NCBI RefSeq assembly: GCF_014287795.1
Contig: NZ_JACOON010000003.1
Span: 186,001-250,000, forward strand
Length of the DNA: 64,000 nt
DNA from: Christensenella tenuis
Lineage (GTDB): Bacteria > Bacillota > Clostridia > Christensenellales > Christensenellaceae
Reading direction: 5' to 3'
Of this stretch, positions 43,070 through 52,477 are shown piece by piece. A program made the translations under genes and the position numbers. The notes under the pieces are model-generated. The model searched no databases and had not been told where the DNA came from. It saw only the letters and a list, made by a program, of their open reading frames with translations. Every line of letters starts with the position of its first letter. Position 1 is the stretch's first letter.

Positions 43070-43825
43070 ATGAAAGCACTTATTACGGGCGCAAGCTCGG
43101 GAATCGGCCGGGATATCGCATATGAACTCGCAGGCCGTGGCTGTGACCTGATCGTCAGCGCAAGACGCGAAGAACGCCTTCTTGCACTCAAAGAAAAAAT
43201 TCCAACGAATGTCCGCATCATTGCGGCAGACCTATCCAAGCAGGAAGAATGCCTGCGCCTTTATGAAGAAACGCAGGAGGAGGATGTCGATATCCTGGTC
43301 AACAATGCGGGATACGGCGTCTTTGGCGCGTTCAATGAAACAGATCTTTCGCAGGAAATCAGCATGCTCGACGTAAATATCTTTTCCGTGCATATTCTCA
43401 CCAAGCTGTTCCTGAAAAATTTTATACGAAAAAATAATGGATTTATTCTAAACGTCGCTTCTTCGGCTGGTTTTATGCCCGGGCCTTTGTTCGCCTCCTA
43501 CTATGCTTCCAAGGCATATGTTCTCCGCCTCACGCAGGGGATCCGTGAAGAACTCCGGAAGGCGGGCCGAAACGTATATATTGGCGCTTTGTGCCCCGGA
43601 CCCGTCAACACGGAGTTCAATGCTACCGCGGGCGTACAATTCGGCATGAATGGTCTTTCTTCCGAATATGTCGCAAAATATGCTGTCAAAAAGATGTTTT
43701 GCGGCAAAACGGTGATCGTCCCCGGGGCAGTCATGAAAGCCGCTCATTTCTTCTCAAAACTTTTGCCGGACAGCATCGTCGCGAAGATGGCATATGCTGT
43801 CCAGAAAGGGAAGCAGGGAAAATAG
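43070..43825 (+). CDS. Short-chain dehydrogenase/reductase 1
   Basis: A 251-residue classical SDR with cofactor motif ITGASSGIGRD, NNAGYG, and the catalytic Ser...Tyr-x-x-x-Lys in NVASSAGF and YYASKAYV. Arg residues after the second strand (SARREERLL) suggest NADP(H). The ATG at 43070 has AGGAGGA in front. A second SDR gene with related sequence follows 56 bp downstream, so the pair probably arose by duplication. The substrate is unknown. Confidence 0.88.
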   Translation: MKALITGASSGIGRDIAYELAGRGCDLIVSARREERLLALKEKIPTNVRIIAADLSKQEECLRLYEETQEEDVDILVNNAGYGVFGAFNETDLSQEISMLDVNIFSVHILTKLFLKNFIRKNNGFILNVASSAGFMPGPLFASYYASKAYVLRLTQGIREELRKAGRNVYIGALCPGPVNTEFNATAGVQFGMNGLSSEYVAKYAVKKMFCGKTVIVPGAVMKAAHFFSKLLPDSIVAKMAYAVQKGKQGK

Positions 43826-43881
43826 TTTTTTCTTTTTTCCTTTTGTTTATCGGTGTATATAAGGCAAAGGAGGAACAGAAA

Positions 43882-44643
43882 TTGGAAATCGCGATTGTAA
43901 CAGGCGCATCTTCCGGTATGGGAAAAGAATTCGTAAAGCAGCTTTCTGCCCTTGGCGGCCTTGGACAGATATGGGTTGCCGCACGCAGGGAGGAACGTTT
44001 AAAGGAACTCGCAGGCGAAGTTGCCACTCCCCTGCGCATTTTTGCCTGCGACCTGACGCAGCCTGCCGGCATTGTTCAAATCAAAAAAGCCCTCTCCACA
44101 GAGCATCCCAATATCCGCTACCTTGCGAATTGTTCAGGCTTTGCTAAGTTTGGGGCGTTCGATGCCGTAAACGAAACGGATTCCCTCGCAATGATCGATC
44201 TTAACGTGCGTGCCCTGACACAGATGACCCTCGCCGCAATCCCCTATATGGAATCCGGCGGTCATATCCTCGAGATTGCGTCTACCGCGGCATTCCAGCC
44301 CCTTCCCGATATGAATATCTATGCTGCGACAAAAGCCTTTGTCCTAAGTTATTCGCGGGCACTCAGCCGCGAACTTGGAAAACGCGGCGTAACGGTAACA
44401 GCGGTGTGTCCCGGATGGACAAAAACCGAATTTTTTGATGTAGCCAGAAAAAATGCGGATGCAAACGCAGTGCAAAACTTCTTTTTTCCTTCCCTGACCC
44501 AGAATGTTGTCGCACGGGCGATTAAGGACGCGCAGCGGGGACGGGATCTTTCCGTGTATGGAGTTTTTAATAAACTTCACCTTTTTTTTGCAAAAATTCT
44601 TCCGGTTAGCTCAGTAATGACACTTTGGGACGCAATGAAATAA
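43882..44643 (+). CDS. Short-chain dehydrogenase/reductase 2
   Basis: A 253-residue SDR starting with TTG at 43882, behind AAAGGAGG. Motifs: VTGASSGMGKE, ANCSGFAKFG in place of the usual NNAG, IASTAAF and YAATKAFV with the catalytic Tyr and Lys. It is related to the SDR just upstream and probably cotranscribed with it. The replaced NNAG motif is uncommon and may alter substrate or stability. Function is not predictable beyond NAD(P)H-dependent carbonyl/alcohol chemistry. Confidence 0.85.
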   Translation: MEIAIVTGASSGMGKEFVKQLSALGGLGQIWVAARREERLKELAGEVATPLRIFACDLTQPAGIVQIKKALSTEHPNIRYLANCSGFAKFGAFDAVNETDSLAMIDLNVRALTQMTLAAIPYMESGGHILEIASTAAFQPLPDMNIYAATKAFVLSYSRALSRELGKRGVTVTAVCPGWTKTEFFDVARKNADANAVQNFFFPSLTQNVVARAIKDAQRGRDLSVYGVFNKLHLFFAKILPVSSVMTLWDAMK

Positions 44644-45140
44644 AGTACAGTTTTTTTGCTGCCTCAGCTTTCATTTACCACGCTTTCCTGCCACAAAGCA
44701 CTTTTGCTGCGCTCCGCCGCCTCCTTTCATACTGCTTTTAGAAGTCCAGGTTGTTTTCTCATGGTTATAATCATTTATTCCAGATATACCATGCTATTCT
44801 AAAGTCGTTCTTTCAGTATTCGGACTGCGGCATACTTTCCCGGAATTTTTCGCTAATCCCGCAGAGGGATGGAAAGTAGGCTCTTAATGCCCCTTGACTG
44901 TCTTTTTAGATAATTCCCGCATTTCATAATTCAAAATAAATTCTTTCAATACCGCTTACGCTTTCATAAACAAAAACCTCCTAATATCCTGCCTTTATAC
45001 AAGATATTAAGAGGTTCGGGCTGTACGTCATAACTCACCTGCCGCATAACGCATACCAAACGCCGCCTGCCGCGTGTACATCGCTATCTGCACTGTACTA
45101 TGTGGAGTGATACAGTTGAAACCGCTCTACAACCGCTTTT
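44644..45140. other. Intergenic region between SDR and yebC
   Basis: About 500 bp with no supported gene. Apart from the minus-strand terminator at 44971-45015 I see no RNA gene or repeat in it. Confidence 0.4.
44971..45015 (-). terminator. Terminator downstream of yebC
   Basis: On the minus strand a 13-bp stem (45003-45015 with 44976-44988, one G-U pair) is followed by TTTTTG. It lies about 125 bp after the yebC stop codon. Confidence 0.75.
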
Positions 45141-45872
45141 TTACTCCCCGTCGGGCATATCTGCGTTGTGGTACACATTCTGCACGTCGTCGTTGTCCTC
45201 AAGCATATCCAGCATCTTTTCAAACTGCTTTTGCTGCTCTTCCGAAAGAGACGTCATGGTCTGCGGAACCATATCGATTTCTGCCGACAGGAATTCATAG
45301 CCCTGCCCTTCGAGCGCTTCACGTACCGCTGAAAAATCTTCAGGTGCCGTAGTGATTTCATAGGCGCCGTCTTCGGCCGAAAAATCTTCTGCTCCCGCTT
45401 CGAGCGCCGCTTCCATTATGCTGTCTTCGTCACCCGCTTCCGTATCGATAACAATAACGCCCTTTTTATCAAACATAAACGCTACGCTTCCATTGGTACC
45501 AAGCGAGCCGCCAAACTTATCGAACGCATGCCGCACTTCACCAACCGTCCTGTTTTTGTTATCCGTCATTGTTTCCACAATAACCGCGACGCCTCCAATA
45601 CCATACCCTTCGTAAGTCAACTCCTCATAGTTGATACTCCCGAGTTCACCTGAAGCCTTTTTAATGGAACGGTTGATATTATCATTCGGCATATTATTTG
45701 CTTTTGCTTTCGCAATAACATCCCGCAACCGCGAATTACTCGCAGGATCCGGTCCGCCGAGCTTCACCGCCACCGCAAGCTCTCTGCCTATTTTTGTAAA
45801 AATTTTGCCGCGTGCTGCATCGGCCTTACCTTTCTTGTTTTTGATTGTTGACCATTTGGAATGCCCGGACAT
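45141..45872 (-). CDS. yebC: YebC/PmpR-family protein
   Basis: A 243-residue protein with the conserved start MSGHSKWSTIKNKKGK and the family segments AKANNMPNDNINRSIKKA and YEGYGIGGVAVIVE. The in-frame ATG three codons upstream is less likely. Family members act as transcription regulators, and some YebC proteins relieve ribosome stalling at proline stretches. It appears as a single gene. Confidence 0.93.
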   Translation of the reverse strand: MSGHSKWSTIKNKKGKADAARGKIFTKIGRELAVAVKLGGPDPASNSRLRDVIAKAKANNMPNDNINRSIKKASGELGSINYEELTYEGYGIGGVAVIVETMTDNKNRTVGEVRHAFDKFGGSLGTNGSVAFMFDKKGVIVIDTEAGDEDSIMEAALEAGAEDFSAEDGAYEITTAPEDFSAVREALEGQGYEFLSAEIDMVPQTMTSLSEEQQKQFEKMLDMLEDNDDVQNVYHNADMPDGE

Positions 45873-46099
45873 AAAATTCACCTCAAATATATTCTTATAT
45901 ATATGGGGAAGTCTCCCCTTTCGTTACCCTAATGATAGTACCATAACTTAGGTTTCTTGTAAATGTCACGCCGCCGCCAACTATGAATAATTTGTGAAAA
46001 TCATTTCTTTAACCGCTGTTTTATGCTAAAATATCTCTATATATACGCAATATACGCATGGTCGGCATGCCTTGCCGTGCGATGGAGGTAACGAATCTT

Positions 46100-49000
46100 A
46101 TGGCTCCCAAAAAAGAGTTTCAGGATAAAACAAAAGAATTGGGCGGCAAAGCCAAAAACGCAGTAAAATCCATTGGGAAGAAACTGGGGGAATTTGGCTC
46201 TAAAATAAAGAATGCCTTTGCGGTTGACGAAGAAAATGCAAAAGGCAAAACATCTGCCGCCAAAAAAGGTGTCCCTGAAAAAACTGTGGCAAAGGTGAAG
46301 CCTGCCCGTCCTGTTCGCCCTGGTTTCCCATCAGAACAAACTCCCGACGCAGAAAAAACGCAGTCGATCGAGATCCTGTCTGTTCCCAAAAAGCAAAAAA
46401 CAAAAAACGCGGGGCCCGTGCGGCCAAGCCAGCAGACAGGAAAACCGGTACGGCCAAAGCAGGACAATAAAAAAGTACCGCAGGCAAAGCAGCAAGCTCC
46501 CAGAAAAACACCGGAATCCCCGACTGAAGAAACCGTTATTTTCACAGACGATATGACGAGGCAGTTTTCCCCCGACATGGTGAAAAGACCGCTGCATCCT
46601 CAAGGTAACAAGCCGGCTCCTGAAAAAGAACTAACACAGCCTGTTCCCGCTATGGGAAAACGGTCTATTTTTAAGCCGCGCGATAAAAAACCAAATTTTG
46701 CGCTTGGCGTAATCCTCACCACAATCAAGATGTCTTTTGTTGCCATTATTGTGGCCATAGCGATTGTATTCGGTTCCGTGATGGGCGTTGCAAACGCTTA
46801 TCTTGGAACAACGCCTGAACTTGACGTTTCCAAAATAGAAAACCAAAGCCAAAATACAAAAATTTATGATTCCGAAGGAGTGGAACTTGCAACCTATACC
46901 GGTCTTGAAAACCGGGAATGGGCCAACCTTGAAGAAATCCCGAAGGATTTGCAAAACGCTGTAATTGCGGTAGAAGATATTCGGTTTTACCAACATAACG
47001 GCGTAGATTTCCGCCGTCTTTTGGGCGCGTTTGTATCCAATCTTTCCTCCAGCAAAACAGAAGGCGGAAGCACGATTACCCAACAGCTTGTGAAAAACGA
47101 ACTTCTGACCAATGAACGGTCTTACAAGCGCAAGCTGCAGGAAGCATATCTTGCAACGGAGCTTGAAAAAACATACAGCAAGGATGAAATCCTGGAGGCC
47201 TATTTGAATGCAATTCCTCTCGGCGGCACTGTGTACGGCGTCAAGGCCGCAGCCAAGGATTATTTTGGCAAGGAGCTCTCCGATCTCAATCTCCGGGAAA
47301 TGGTTTGTATCGCTGCCATTACGCAAAATCCTACAAAATATAGTCCGCGGCGCGCCACCTATACCAAAACCGATAATTTGCCCGGACTGATAAACCGTAT
47401 GAATATTATTGCGGAACGCATGTATTGGAACGGCGATATTACCAAGGAACAATATGACGAAATTGTCACCCCGGCAGAAGAATACCTTGCCGCCAGTTGT
47501 CTTGAACAAAATGAGGACGGCACGTGGAGTCTTAAGGAAGATGCGGATATGGTCCTGAAGGACGGATATCTCGATATCTGGAAAGCGGAGATGAATATTC
47601 TTTCGGAATCACCTGTGAATTCCCTCTACCCTTATCCCCATTTTATTGAGTACATGATTTACGACGTCCAGAACTTTATGATGGACAAGGAAGGCCTGGA
47701 ACATACGGCGGCGAACCGCCAAAAGGTTGACAAGGAACTGCGCACAGGCGGCTACCAGATTTACGCCACCATTGATACGAACATGCAGCAAACCGTACAG
47801 GATACCCTTGCCAATTGGGATAATTATCCCGACATGGACCCTATCGTTAAAACGGATACGGATGGGAATACTTATGAAGTCATCCAGCCGCAGGCAACTG
47901 CCGTCGTGGTGGAAAACTCAACCGGGAATTTGAAGGCGATCATCGGTTCGCGTACGACACCGGATAAAATGAAAACATTCAACCGTGCTTACGACGGAAA
48001 CAAGCAGGTCGGTTCGTCCGCAAAACCGATTGCCGTGTACGGCCCCGCGTTCGAACTTGGTTATGGGTTGACTTCGTACGTACCCTATATCAAACAGGAT
48101 ATCAATGGATGGCTGGGCGATGATGGCCAGCCTACTTATCCGAAATGGCAGGGTGAATTATCCGAAGGTCCTATTACGATTGAAGATGCCATCGTTCATT
48201 CGCTCAATATTGCGGCGGCTCAGACGATCATGAACTACGTTACCGTTCCTACGTCTGTGGAATATCTCTATAAGCTGGGCGTATCCGAAGCCAGTCTGGA
48301 AGGAACGGCAACGGGTTCCGGCCTCGCAATGGGCGGCTCCAATATTACCCCCATCGAAATGGCAGGCGCATATGCTACAATTGCTTACGGCGGTGAATAC
48401 AGGCAGCCCGTCTCCTTCACGAAGGTGCTCGATTCAAATAAAAATGTTGTAATCGATACTGAAACCGACCGTGAAGTGCATGAGGCCTTCAAGCCTTCCA
48501 CTTGTTTCATGCTGACCGAAGCGCTTGAAGAAGCCGTTAAATCCGGCACGGGATATGAAGCACGTCTCGACAATATGACAACAGCCGGAAAAACGGGAAC
48601 CAACGCAGACAATATGGGAGTGTATTTTGCAGGTTATACCCCTTACTATACTTCTACCTTATGGATCGGAAATGATGAAAATCTACAGGGCATGGGCGGT
48701 TCTTCCGTGCATACGAGCGCTCCTCTATGGAAAGCCTATATGCAGAAAATCCACGAAAATCTGGAAGATAAAGAGATCATGTCCGGCACCTATGAGGATT
48801 ACGGCCTCATCGAAACCACCGTATGCAAATATTCGAACAAGAAGCCGGGCAGCAGTGCTTGTTCACCAGTCACTGCATTGATGCCGGCAGATAGTCCGCT
48901 TCTTAATGAAGAATGTGATGTTTGCGTATCTGTCTCAAGCGATCCAATCAAGATGTGCGGTGAATCTAATATGCGTTTTGTTGAGGGTAAATGTCCCGAA

Positions 49001-49270
49001 GATAAAGCGTGGAGTTATCCCGTTAGCTACCGCACCTTTGCGGAAGGTTCGCCTTATTATGGTTGGCGTTCCGGCGGCGGCCTTTCGGTAACGACAAACG
49101 AGGACGGCTCCCTTGCCGCCGATCCTACGCAGGATTGCAACCTCGAGCATATCCAGCTCCCAACCGCATCGCCCACTCCTGCGGTACCGGCTCCTTCGGT
49201 TCCCGTGGCCCCGGATCCCGACCCAGTGGAACCGGAACCCTCACCTACGCCCGTTCCTGAAGGCGAATAA
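46100..49270 (+). CDS. Class A penicillin-binding protein (PBP1)
   Basis: 1056 residues from the ATG at 46100, behind TGGAGGT. A long basic, Pro/Lys-rich cytoplasmic tail (1-210) precedes one membrane helix (about 215-240). A GT51 glycosyltransferase follows (catalytic Glu in AVEDIRFYQHNGVD; EGGSTITQQLVKN), then a transpeptidase with SxxK in GSSAKPIAVY, SLN in HSLNIAA and KTGT. The C-terminus is Pro-rich with several Cys. It polymerises and cross-links peptidoglycan. The 200-residue cytoplasmic tail is longer than usual and may bind division or shape proteins. Confidence 0.93.
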   Translation: MAPKKEFQDKTKELGGKAKNAVKSIGKKLGEFGSKIKNAFAVDEENAKGKTSAAKKGVPEKTVAKVKPARPVRPGFPSEQTPDAEKTQSIEILSVPKKQKTKNAGPVRPSQQTGKPVRPKQDNKKVPQAKQQAPRKTPESPTEETVIFTDDMTRQFSPDMVKRPLHPQGNKPAPEKELTQPVPAMGKRSIFKPRDKKPNFALGVILTTIKMSFVAIIVAIAIVFGSVMGVANAYLGTTPELDVSKIENQSQNTKIYDSEGVELATYTGLENREWANLEEIPKDLQNAVIAVEDIRFYQHNGVDFRRLLGAFVSNLSSSKTEGGSTITQQLVKNELLTNERSYKRKLQEAYLATELEKTYSKDEILEAYLNAIPLGGTVYGVKAAAKDYFGKELSDLNLREMVCIAAITQNPTKYSPRRATYTKTDNLPGLINRMNIIAERMYWNGDITKEQYDEIVTPAEEYLAASCLEQNEDGTWSLKEDADMVLKDGYLDIWKAEMNILSESPVNSLYPYPHFIEYMIYDVQNFMMDKEGLEHTAANRQKVDKELRTGGYQIYATIDTNMQQTVQDTLANWDNYPDMDPIVKTDTDGNTYEVIQPQATAVVVENSTGNLKAIIGSRTTPDKMKTFNRAYDGNKQVGSSAKPIAVYGPAFELGYGLTSYVPYIKQDINGWLGDDGQPTYPKWQGELSEGPITIEDAIVHSLNIAAAQTIMNYVTVPTSVEYLYKLGVSEASLEGTATGSGLAMGGSNITPIEMAGAYATIAYGGEYRQPVSFTKVLDSNKNVVIDTETDREVHEAFKPSTCFMLTEALEEAVKSGTGYEARLDNMTTAGKTGTNADNMGVYFAGYTPYYTSTLWIGNDENLQGMGGSSVHTSAPLWKAYMQKIHENLEDKEIMSGTYEDYGLIETTVCKYSNKKPGSSACSPVTALMPADSPLLNEECDVCVSVSSDPIKMCGESNMRFVEGKCPEDKAWSYPVSYRTFAEGSPYYGWRSGGGLSVTTNEDGSLAADPTQDCNLEHIQLPTASPTPAVPAPSVPVAPDPDPVEPEPSPTPVPEGE

Positions 49271-49300
49271 TTGATTTGTCATTGGAAATTGGAATGTGAT

Positions 49301-49343
49301 AAAAAACCTTCTGCCATCAATAGAAAACGGCAGAAGGTTTTTT
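49301..49343 (+). terminator. Terminator of the PBP1 gene
   Basis: Stem AAAAAACCTTCTGCC (49301-49315) pairs with GGCAGAAGGTTTTTT (49329-49343). Confidence 0.9.
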
Positions 49344-49775
49344 AGTATGCTTTTTCCATTCCCGGTTTTTAAATAAACGCGAGCTTCCCGCCAAATTTCC
49401 GGTATAACGTTGACCGGCCTTTCCCTTTCCGATACTCCATAGAATTCGGTATTCCCCATATGGCCTGGATATATCTCAATTCTCACTCCGTTCATTTACA
49501 TAACCGCCTGAATTCTTTTTTTACCTGTCCCTGCCTCTTCTTCCTTATAATCCTACTGGCAAAAGTAAGGAAGAGCTTGCTATTTTTTTTCAGAACAGCA
49601 ATCTCTGTCTCTTCTTCGTTCATAACTTGATTATTTCAATCCACAGGCGTTAACCCGCCAATTATTTACTTTTTGGCTGGTATACTCTACAACAGTTTAG
49701 CATATTATATTTTTTAAAAATAATGGTTTCTGTTCCTCGCTTAATCCTTTTGCAGCCATGCGGCTACTTCAGTAT
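49344..49775. other. Non-coding stretch between PBP1 and korC
   Basis: No supported gene. A minus-strand frame from 49495 begins MNGVRIEIYPGHMGNTEF and looks protein-like for about 45 codons. It has no ribosome binding site and runs into the PBP1 terminator, so it may be a gene remnant at most. Confidence 0.35.
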
Positions 49776-49804
49776 GCAAAAAAGAACCGCATCGCGGTTC
49801 CTTT
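49776..49804 (-). terminator. Terminator of the kor operon
   Basis: On the minus strand GAACCGC-GAT-GCGGTTC (49784-49800) is followed by TTTTTTGC, 20 bp after the korC stop codon. Confidence 0.85.
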
Positions 49805-49819
49805 TGCTCTTCCATATCT

Positions 49820-50356
49820 TTATTTTGCAGCTTGTGCTCCAAGCTCAAGCGCCTGTTCGTTCATTGGGATCAAATGTGCTTTCTTTTCCCCCATGATTTT
49901 TTCAAGGCATTCAATGATGGTCTTGTTTTGCACAACGTGAGCGCATGCATTGTATGCGCCCAACATCACCATGTTCGCCGCCTTAATACTTCCTGCCTGC
50001 TCAGCAAGTGAATTTGCCGGAACTTTGATTACTTTAATATCACTGCGCGTAGGCTCTATCTCTATCAGGTCGGAATCCAGCAGCAAAAGTCCGCCCGGCT
50101 TCAAATCTTTCTCATATTTCTCAAGCGACGGCCTGTTCATCACAATCAGGCAATCCGCCTCGACCACAACGGGCGAGCCTACTTCTTCGTCCGACACAAC
50201 TACATTGCAGTTCGCCGTGCCGCCGCGCATTTCCGGCCCATAAGAGGGAAGCCACGATACGTTTTTCCCTTCGTTCATGCCCGCATATGCGATGATCTGT
50301 CCGGCGAGCAATACGCCCTGTCCGCCGAATCCCGCCAAAATAATCTGTTCTGTCAT
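49820..50356 (-). CDS. korC: 2-Oxoacid:ferredoxin oxidoreductase, gamma subunit
   Basis: A 178-residue protein of the POR/KOR gamma family (ILAGFGGQGVLLAGQIIAYA, MRGGTANCNVVVSD). It completes the four-subunit enzyme that converts 2-oxoacid plus CoA to acyl-CoA, CO2 and reduced ferredoxin. It is the last gene of korDABC, 2 bp after korB. Confidence 0.92.
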   Translation of the reverse strand: MTEQIILAGFGGQGVLLAGQIIAYAGMNEGKNVSWLPSYGPEMRGGTANCNVVVSDEEVGSPVVVEADCLIVMNRPSLEKYEKDLKPGGLLLLDSDLIEIEPTRSDIKVIKVPANSLAEQAGSIKAANMVMLGAYNACAHVVQNKTIIECLEKIMGEKKAHLIPMNEQALELGAQAAK

Positions 50357-50358
50357 GA

Positions 50359-51096
50359 TTATCTGCCCTCCTTTGTTACGCCCAGAGGATATTGCGGAAT
50401 CATGTTATCTTCCAGCCATTTCAGCGCTTCCACCGGACTCAATCCCCAGTTTGTCGGGCAGGTGGACAGGATTTCCACAATGGAGAAGCCTTTCCCTTCC
50501 ATCTGGTATTGAAATGCTTTCTTGATCGCCTTTTTTGTTTTTACAATATTCGGCACATTATGCACGGAAGTCCGCTCGATGTAATATGCTCCGTCGAGCG
50601 TGGCGAGCATTTCCGCCATCTTTACCGGCATCCCCTGCGTTTCCGCATTCCTTCCATAAGGTGAAGTTGTCGTAACCTGGCCGACAAGTGTCGTCGGCGC
50701 CATCTGTCCGCCCGTCATACCATAGATTGCATTATTAACAAAAATTGTCGTGATCTTTTCTCCGCGTGCGGCGGCGTGCACAATCTCCGCCGTGCCGATC
50801 GATGCAAGATCCCCGTCCCCCTGATAAGTAAATACGAGGTCGTCCGGGCAGGCGCGCTTAATCCCCGTCGCCACAGCCGGCGCGCGTCCATGGGCGGCCT
50901 CCATCATATCACAGTCAAAATAATTATACGCAAATACTGCGCAGCCGACCGGTGCAACGCCCACCGCTTTATCCTGCATTCCAAGTTCCTCAATGCATTC
51001 GGCAACCAACCGGTGTATAATGCCGTGCGTACATCCCGGGCAATAATGGAAGGGCACGTCTGTCAGCATTTTCGTCTTTTCAAATACCTTAGCCAT
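50359..51096 (-). CDS. korB: 2-Oxoacid:ferredoxin oxidoreductase, beta subunit (TPP)
   Basis: A 245-residue thiamine-diphosphate subunit: CPGCTHGIIHRL and the TPP/Mg motif GDGDLASIGTAE ending VNNAIYGMTGGQ. The sequence type, with a separate small gamma and ferredoxin subunit, is that of 2-oxoglutarate or 2-oxoisovalerate enzymes. The succinate pathway in the window favours 2-oxoglutarate, making succinyl-CoA; that substrate choice is inferred. Confidence 0.92.
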   Translation of the reverse strand: MAKVFEKTKMLTDVPFHYCPGCTHGIIHRLVAECIEELGMQDKAVGVAPVGCAVFAYNYFDCDMMEAAHGRAPAVATGIKRACPDDLVFTYQGDGDLASIGTAEIVHAAARGEKITTIFVNNAIYGMTGGQMAPTTLVGQVTTTSPYGRNAETQGMPVKMAEMLATLDGAYYIERTSVHNVPNIVKTKKAIKKAFQYQMEGKGFSIVEILSTCPTNWGLSPVEALKWLEDNMIPQYPLGVTKEGR

Positions 51097-51097
51097 C

Positions 51098-52159
51098 TTA
51101 TTTGCCCTCCTTCAATTTTTCCAATGCGTCGACAACAGCCGCCGGAGTCGGCACAAAACCGCCTGTCGTGCCATAAAATTCTACCGGAACCTTTCCGTTC
51201 ACCGAAAGCTTCACATCTTCGACCATCTGTCCCGTATTCATTTCTACGCACAGAATCCCTTTCACATGCTCCGCTGCCTGTGCAAACGCTTCCGCCGGGA
51301 AAGGCCAAAGGGTAATCGGCCGGATCACGCCAACCTTGATTCCCATCTCCCGTGCCTTTAGGGCAGCGTTTTTCGCAATACGTGCCGTCGTACCGAATGC
51401 CGCGATGATGTAATCTGCATCCTCCGTCATAAACTCCTGTACGCGCGTTTCCTTCTTTGTAATTTCCGCATATTTCTCCTGCAGCTGACGGTTTACCTCT
51501 TCCATCGCCTCCGCCTCGATATACAGAGAATTGACGACGCGGCGCGCATGGTTCTTATTCTTCCAGCCGTTTGCCGCCCACGTCTTTTCGGGCAGCTCGC
51601 GTCCTTCATGTTTTTTAAACTCTACCGGTTCCATCATCTGTCCGATCATACCGTCCCCAAGGATCATAACCGGAATCCGGTACTCATCTGCAATGTCAAA
51701 GGCCTCCGCTACAAGGTCAGCCGCTTCCTGTACGCCTGACGGCGCGAGTACTACCAGGTGGTAATCTCCGTGTCCGCCGCCCTTCGTCGCCTGGAAATAG
51801 TCTCCCTGCGAAGGAAGGATCCCGCCGAGGCCGGGGCCGGAGCGAATCATGTTTACAACGACACAAGGAAGCTGCGCACACGCAATGTAGCTGAGTCCTT
51901 CCTGCTTCAAGCTGATTCCCGGGGAAGAAGACGACGTCATTGCCCGGGCGCCTGCGCCCGCGGCTCCATACACCATGTTGATCGCCGATACTTCGCTTTC
52001 CGCCTGGATGAACGTTCCACCCACCTGAGGCATACGTTTGGACATATACTCAGGAATCTGATTCTGAGGCGTAATCGGATAACCGAAATAATGCGTGCAT
52101 CCTGCTTTGATGGCCGCTTCGGCTATCGCCTCGTTTCCTTTCATTAATACCTTTGCCAT
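51098..52159 (-). CDS. korA: 2-Oxoacid:ferredoxin oxidoreductase, alpha subunit
   Basis: 353 residues from the ATG at 52159, behind AAGGTGG; an in-frame extension upstream lacks support. Motifs: GCTHYFGYPITPQNQIPEYM (2-oxoacid binding Thr in YPITPQN), ARAMTSSSSPGISLKQEG and GDGMIGQMMEPVEF. It lies between korD and korB with a 1-bp gap to korB, so the complex is encoded as one unit. Confidence 0.93.
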   Translation of the reverse strand: MAKVLMKGNEAIAEAAIKAGCTHYFGYPITPQNQIPEYMSKRMPQVGGTFIQAESEVSAINMVYGAAGAGARAMTSSSSPGISLKQEGLSYIACAQLPCVVVNMIRSGPGLGGILPSQGDYFQATKGGGHGDYHLVVLAPSGVQEAADLVAEAFDIADEYRIPVMILGDGMIGQMMEPVEFKKHEGRELPEKTWAANGWKNKNHARRVVNSLYIEAEAMEEVNRQLQEKYAEITKKETRVQEFMTEDADYIIAAFGTTARIAKNAALKAREMGIKVGVIRPITLWPFPAEAFAQAAEHVKGILCVEMNTGQMVEDVKLSVNGKVPVEFYGTTGGFVPTPAAVVDALEKLKEGK

Positions 52160-52194
52160 ATAAATCCACCTTATCCTAAAAATAAAATAATTTC

Positions 52195-52401
52195 TTATCT
52201 GTCTACTTCGAGCGCACAGTCCGGGCACATTCTCGCACATGACGCGCAGCCGATGCATTCCTCCATATGCTCGATGCCGATTGGGTGATACCCCTTCGCA
52301 TTGAGGTGCGACTTATCGATCGCCAAAAGTTCCTTTGGGCACGCCCCGATGCACAGGCCGCATCCCTTGCACGTATCCTCATAAATTGTTAATTTTGCCA
52401 T
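52195..52401 (-). CDS. korD: 2-Oxoacid:ferredoxin oxidoreductase, delta subunit (2[4Fe-4S] ferredoxin)
   Basis: A 68-residue ferredoxin-like subunit with two cluster motifs, CKGCGLCIGACPKE and CIGCASCARMCPDC. It passes electrons from the TPP centre to external ferredoxin. First gene of korDABC, 35 bp before korA. Confidence 0.93.
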   Translation of the reverse strand: MAKLTIYEDTCKGCGLCIGACPKELLAIDKSHLNAKGYHPIGIEHMEECIGCASCARMCPDCALEVDR

Positions 52402-52477
52402 TGTTTCTCACCTTTTTTATGGTTATTTTTTCGTTTATGCTGCAAAAAAACGCTCAAAAACGCTTCCTTTTAGGATA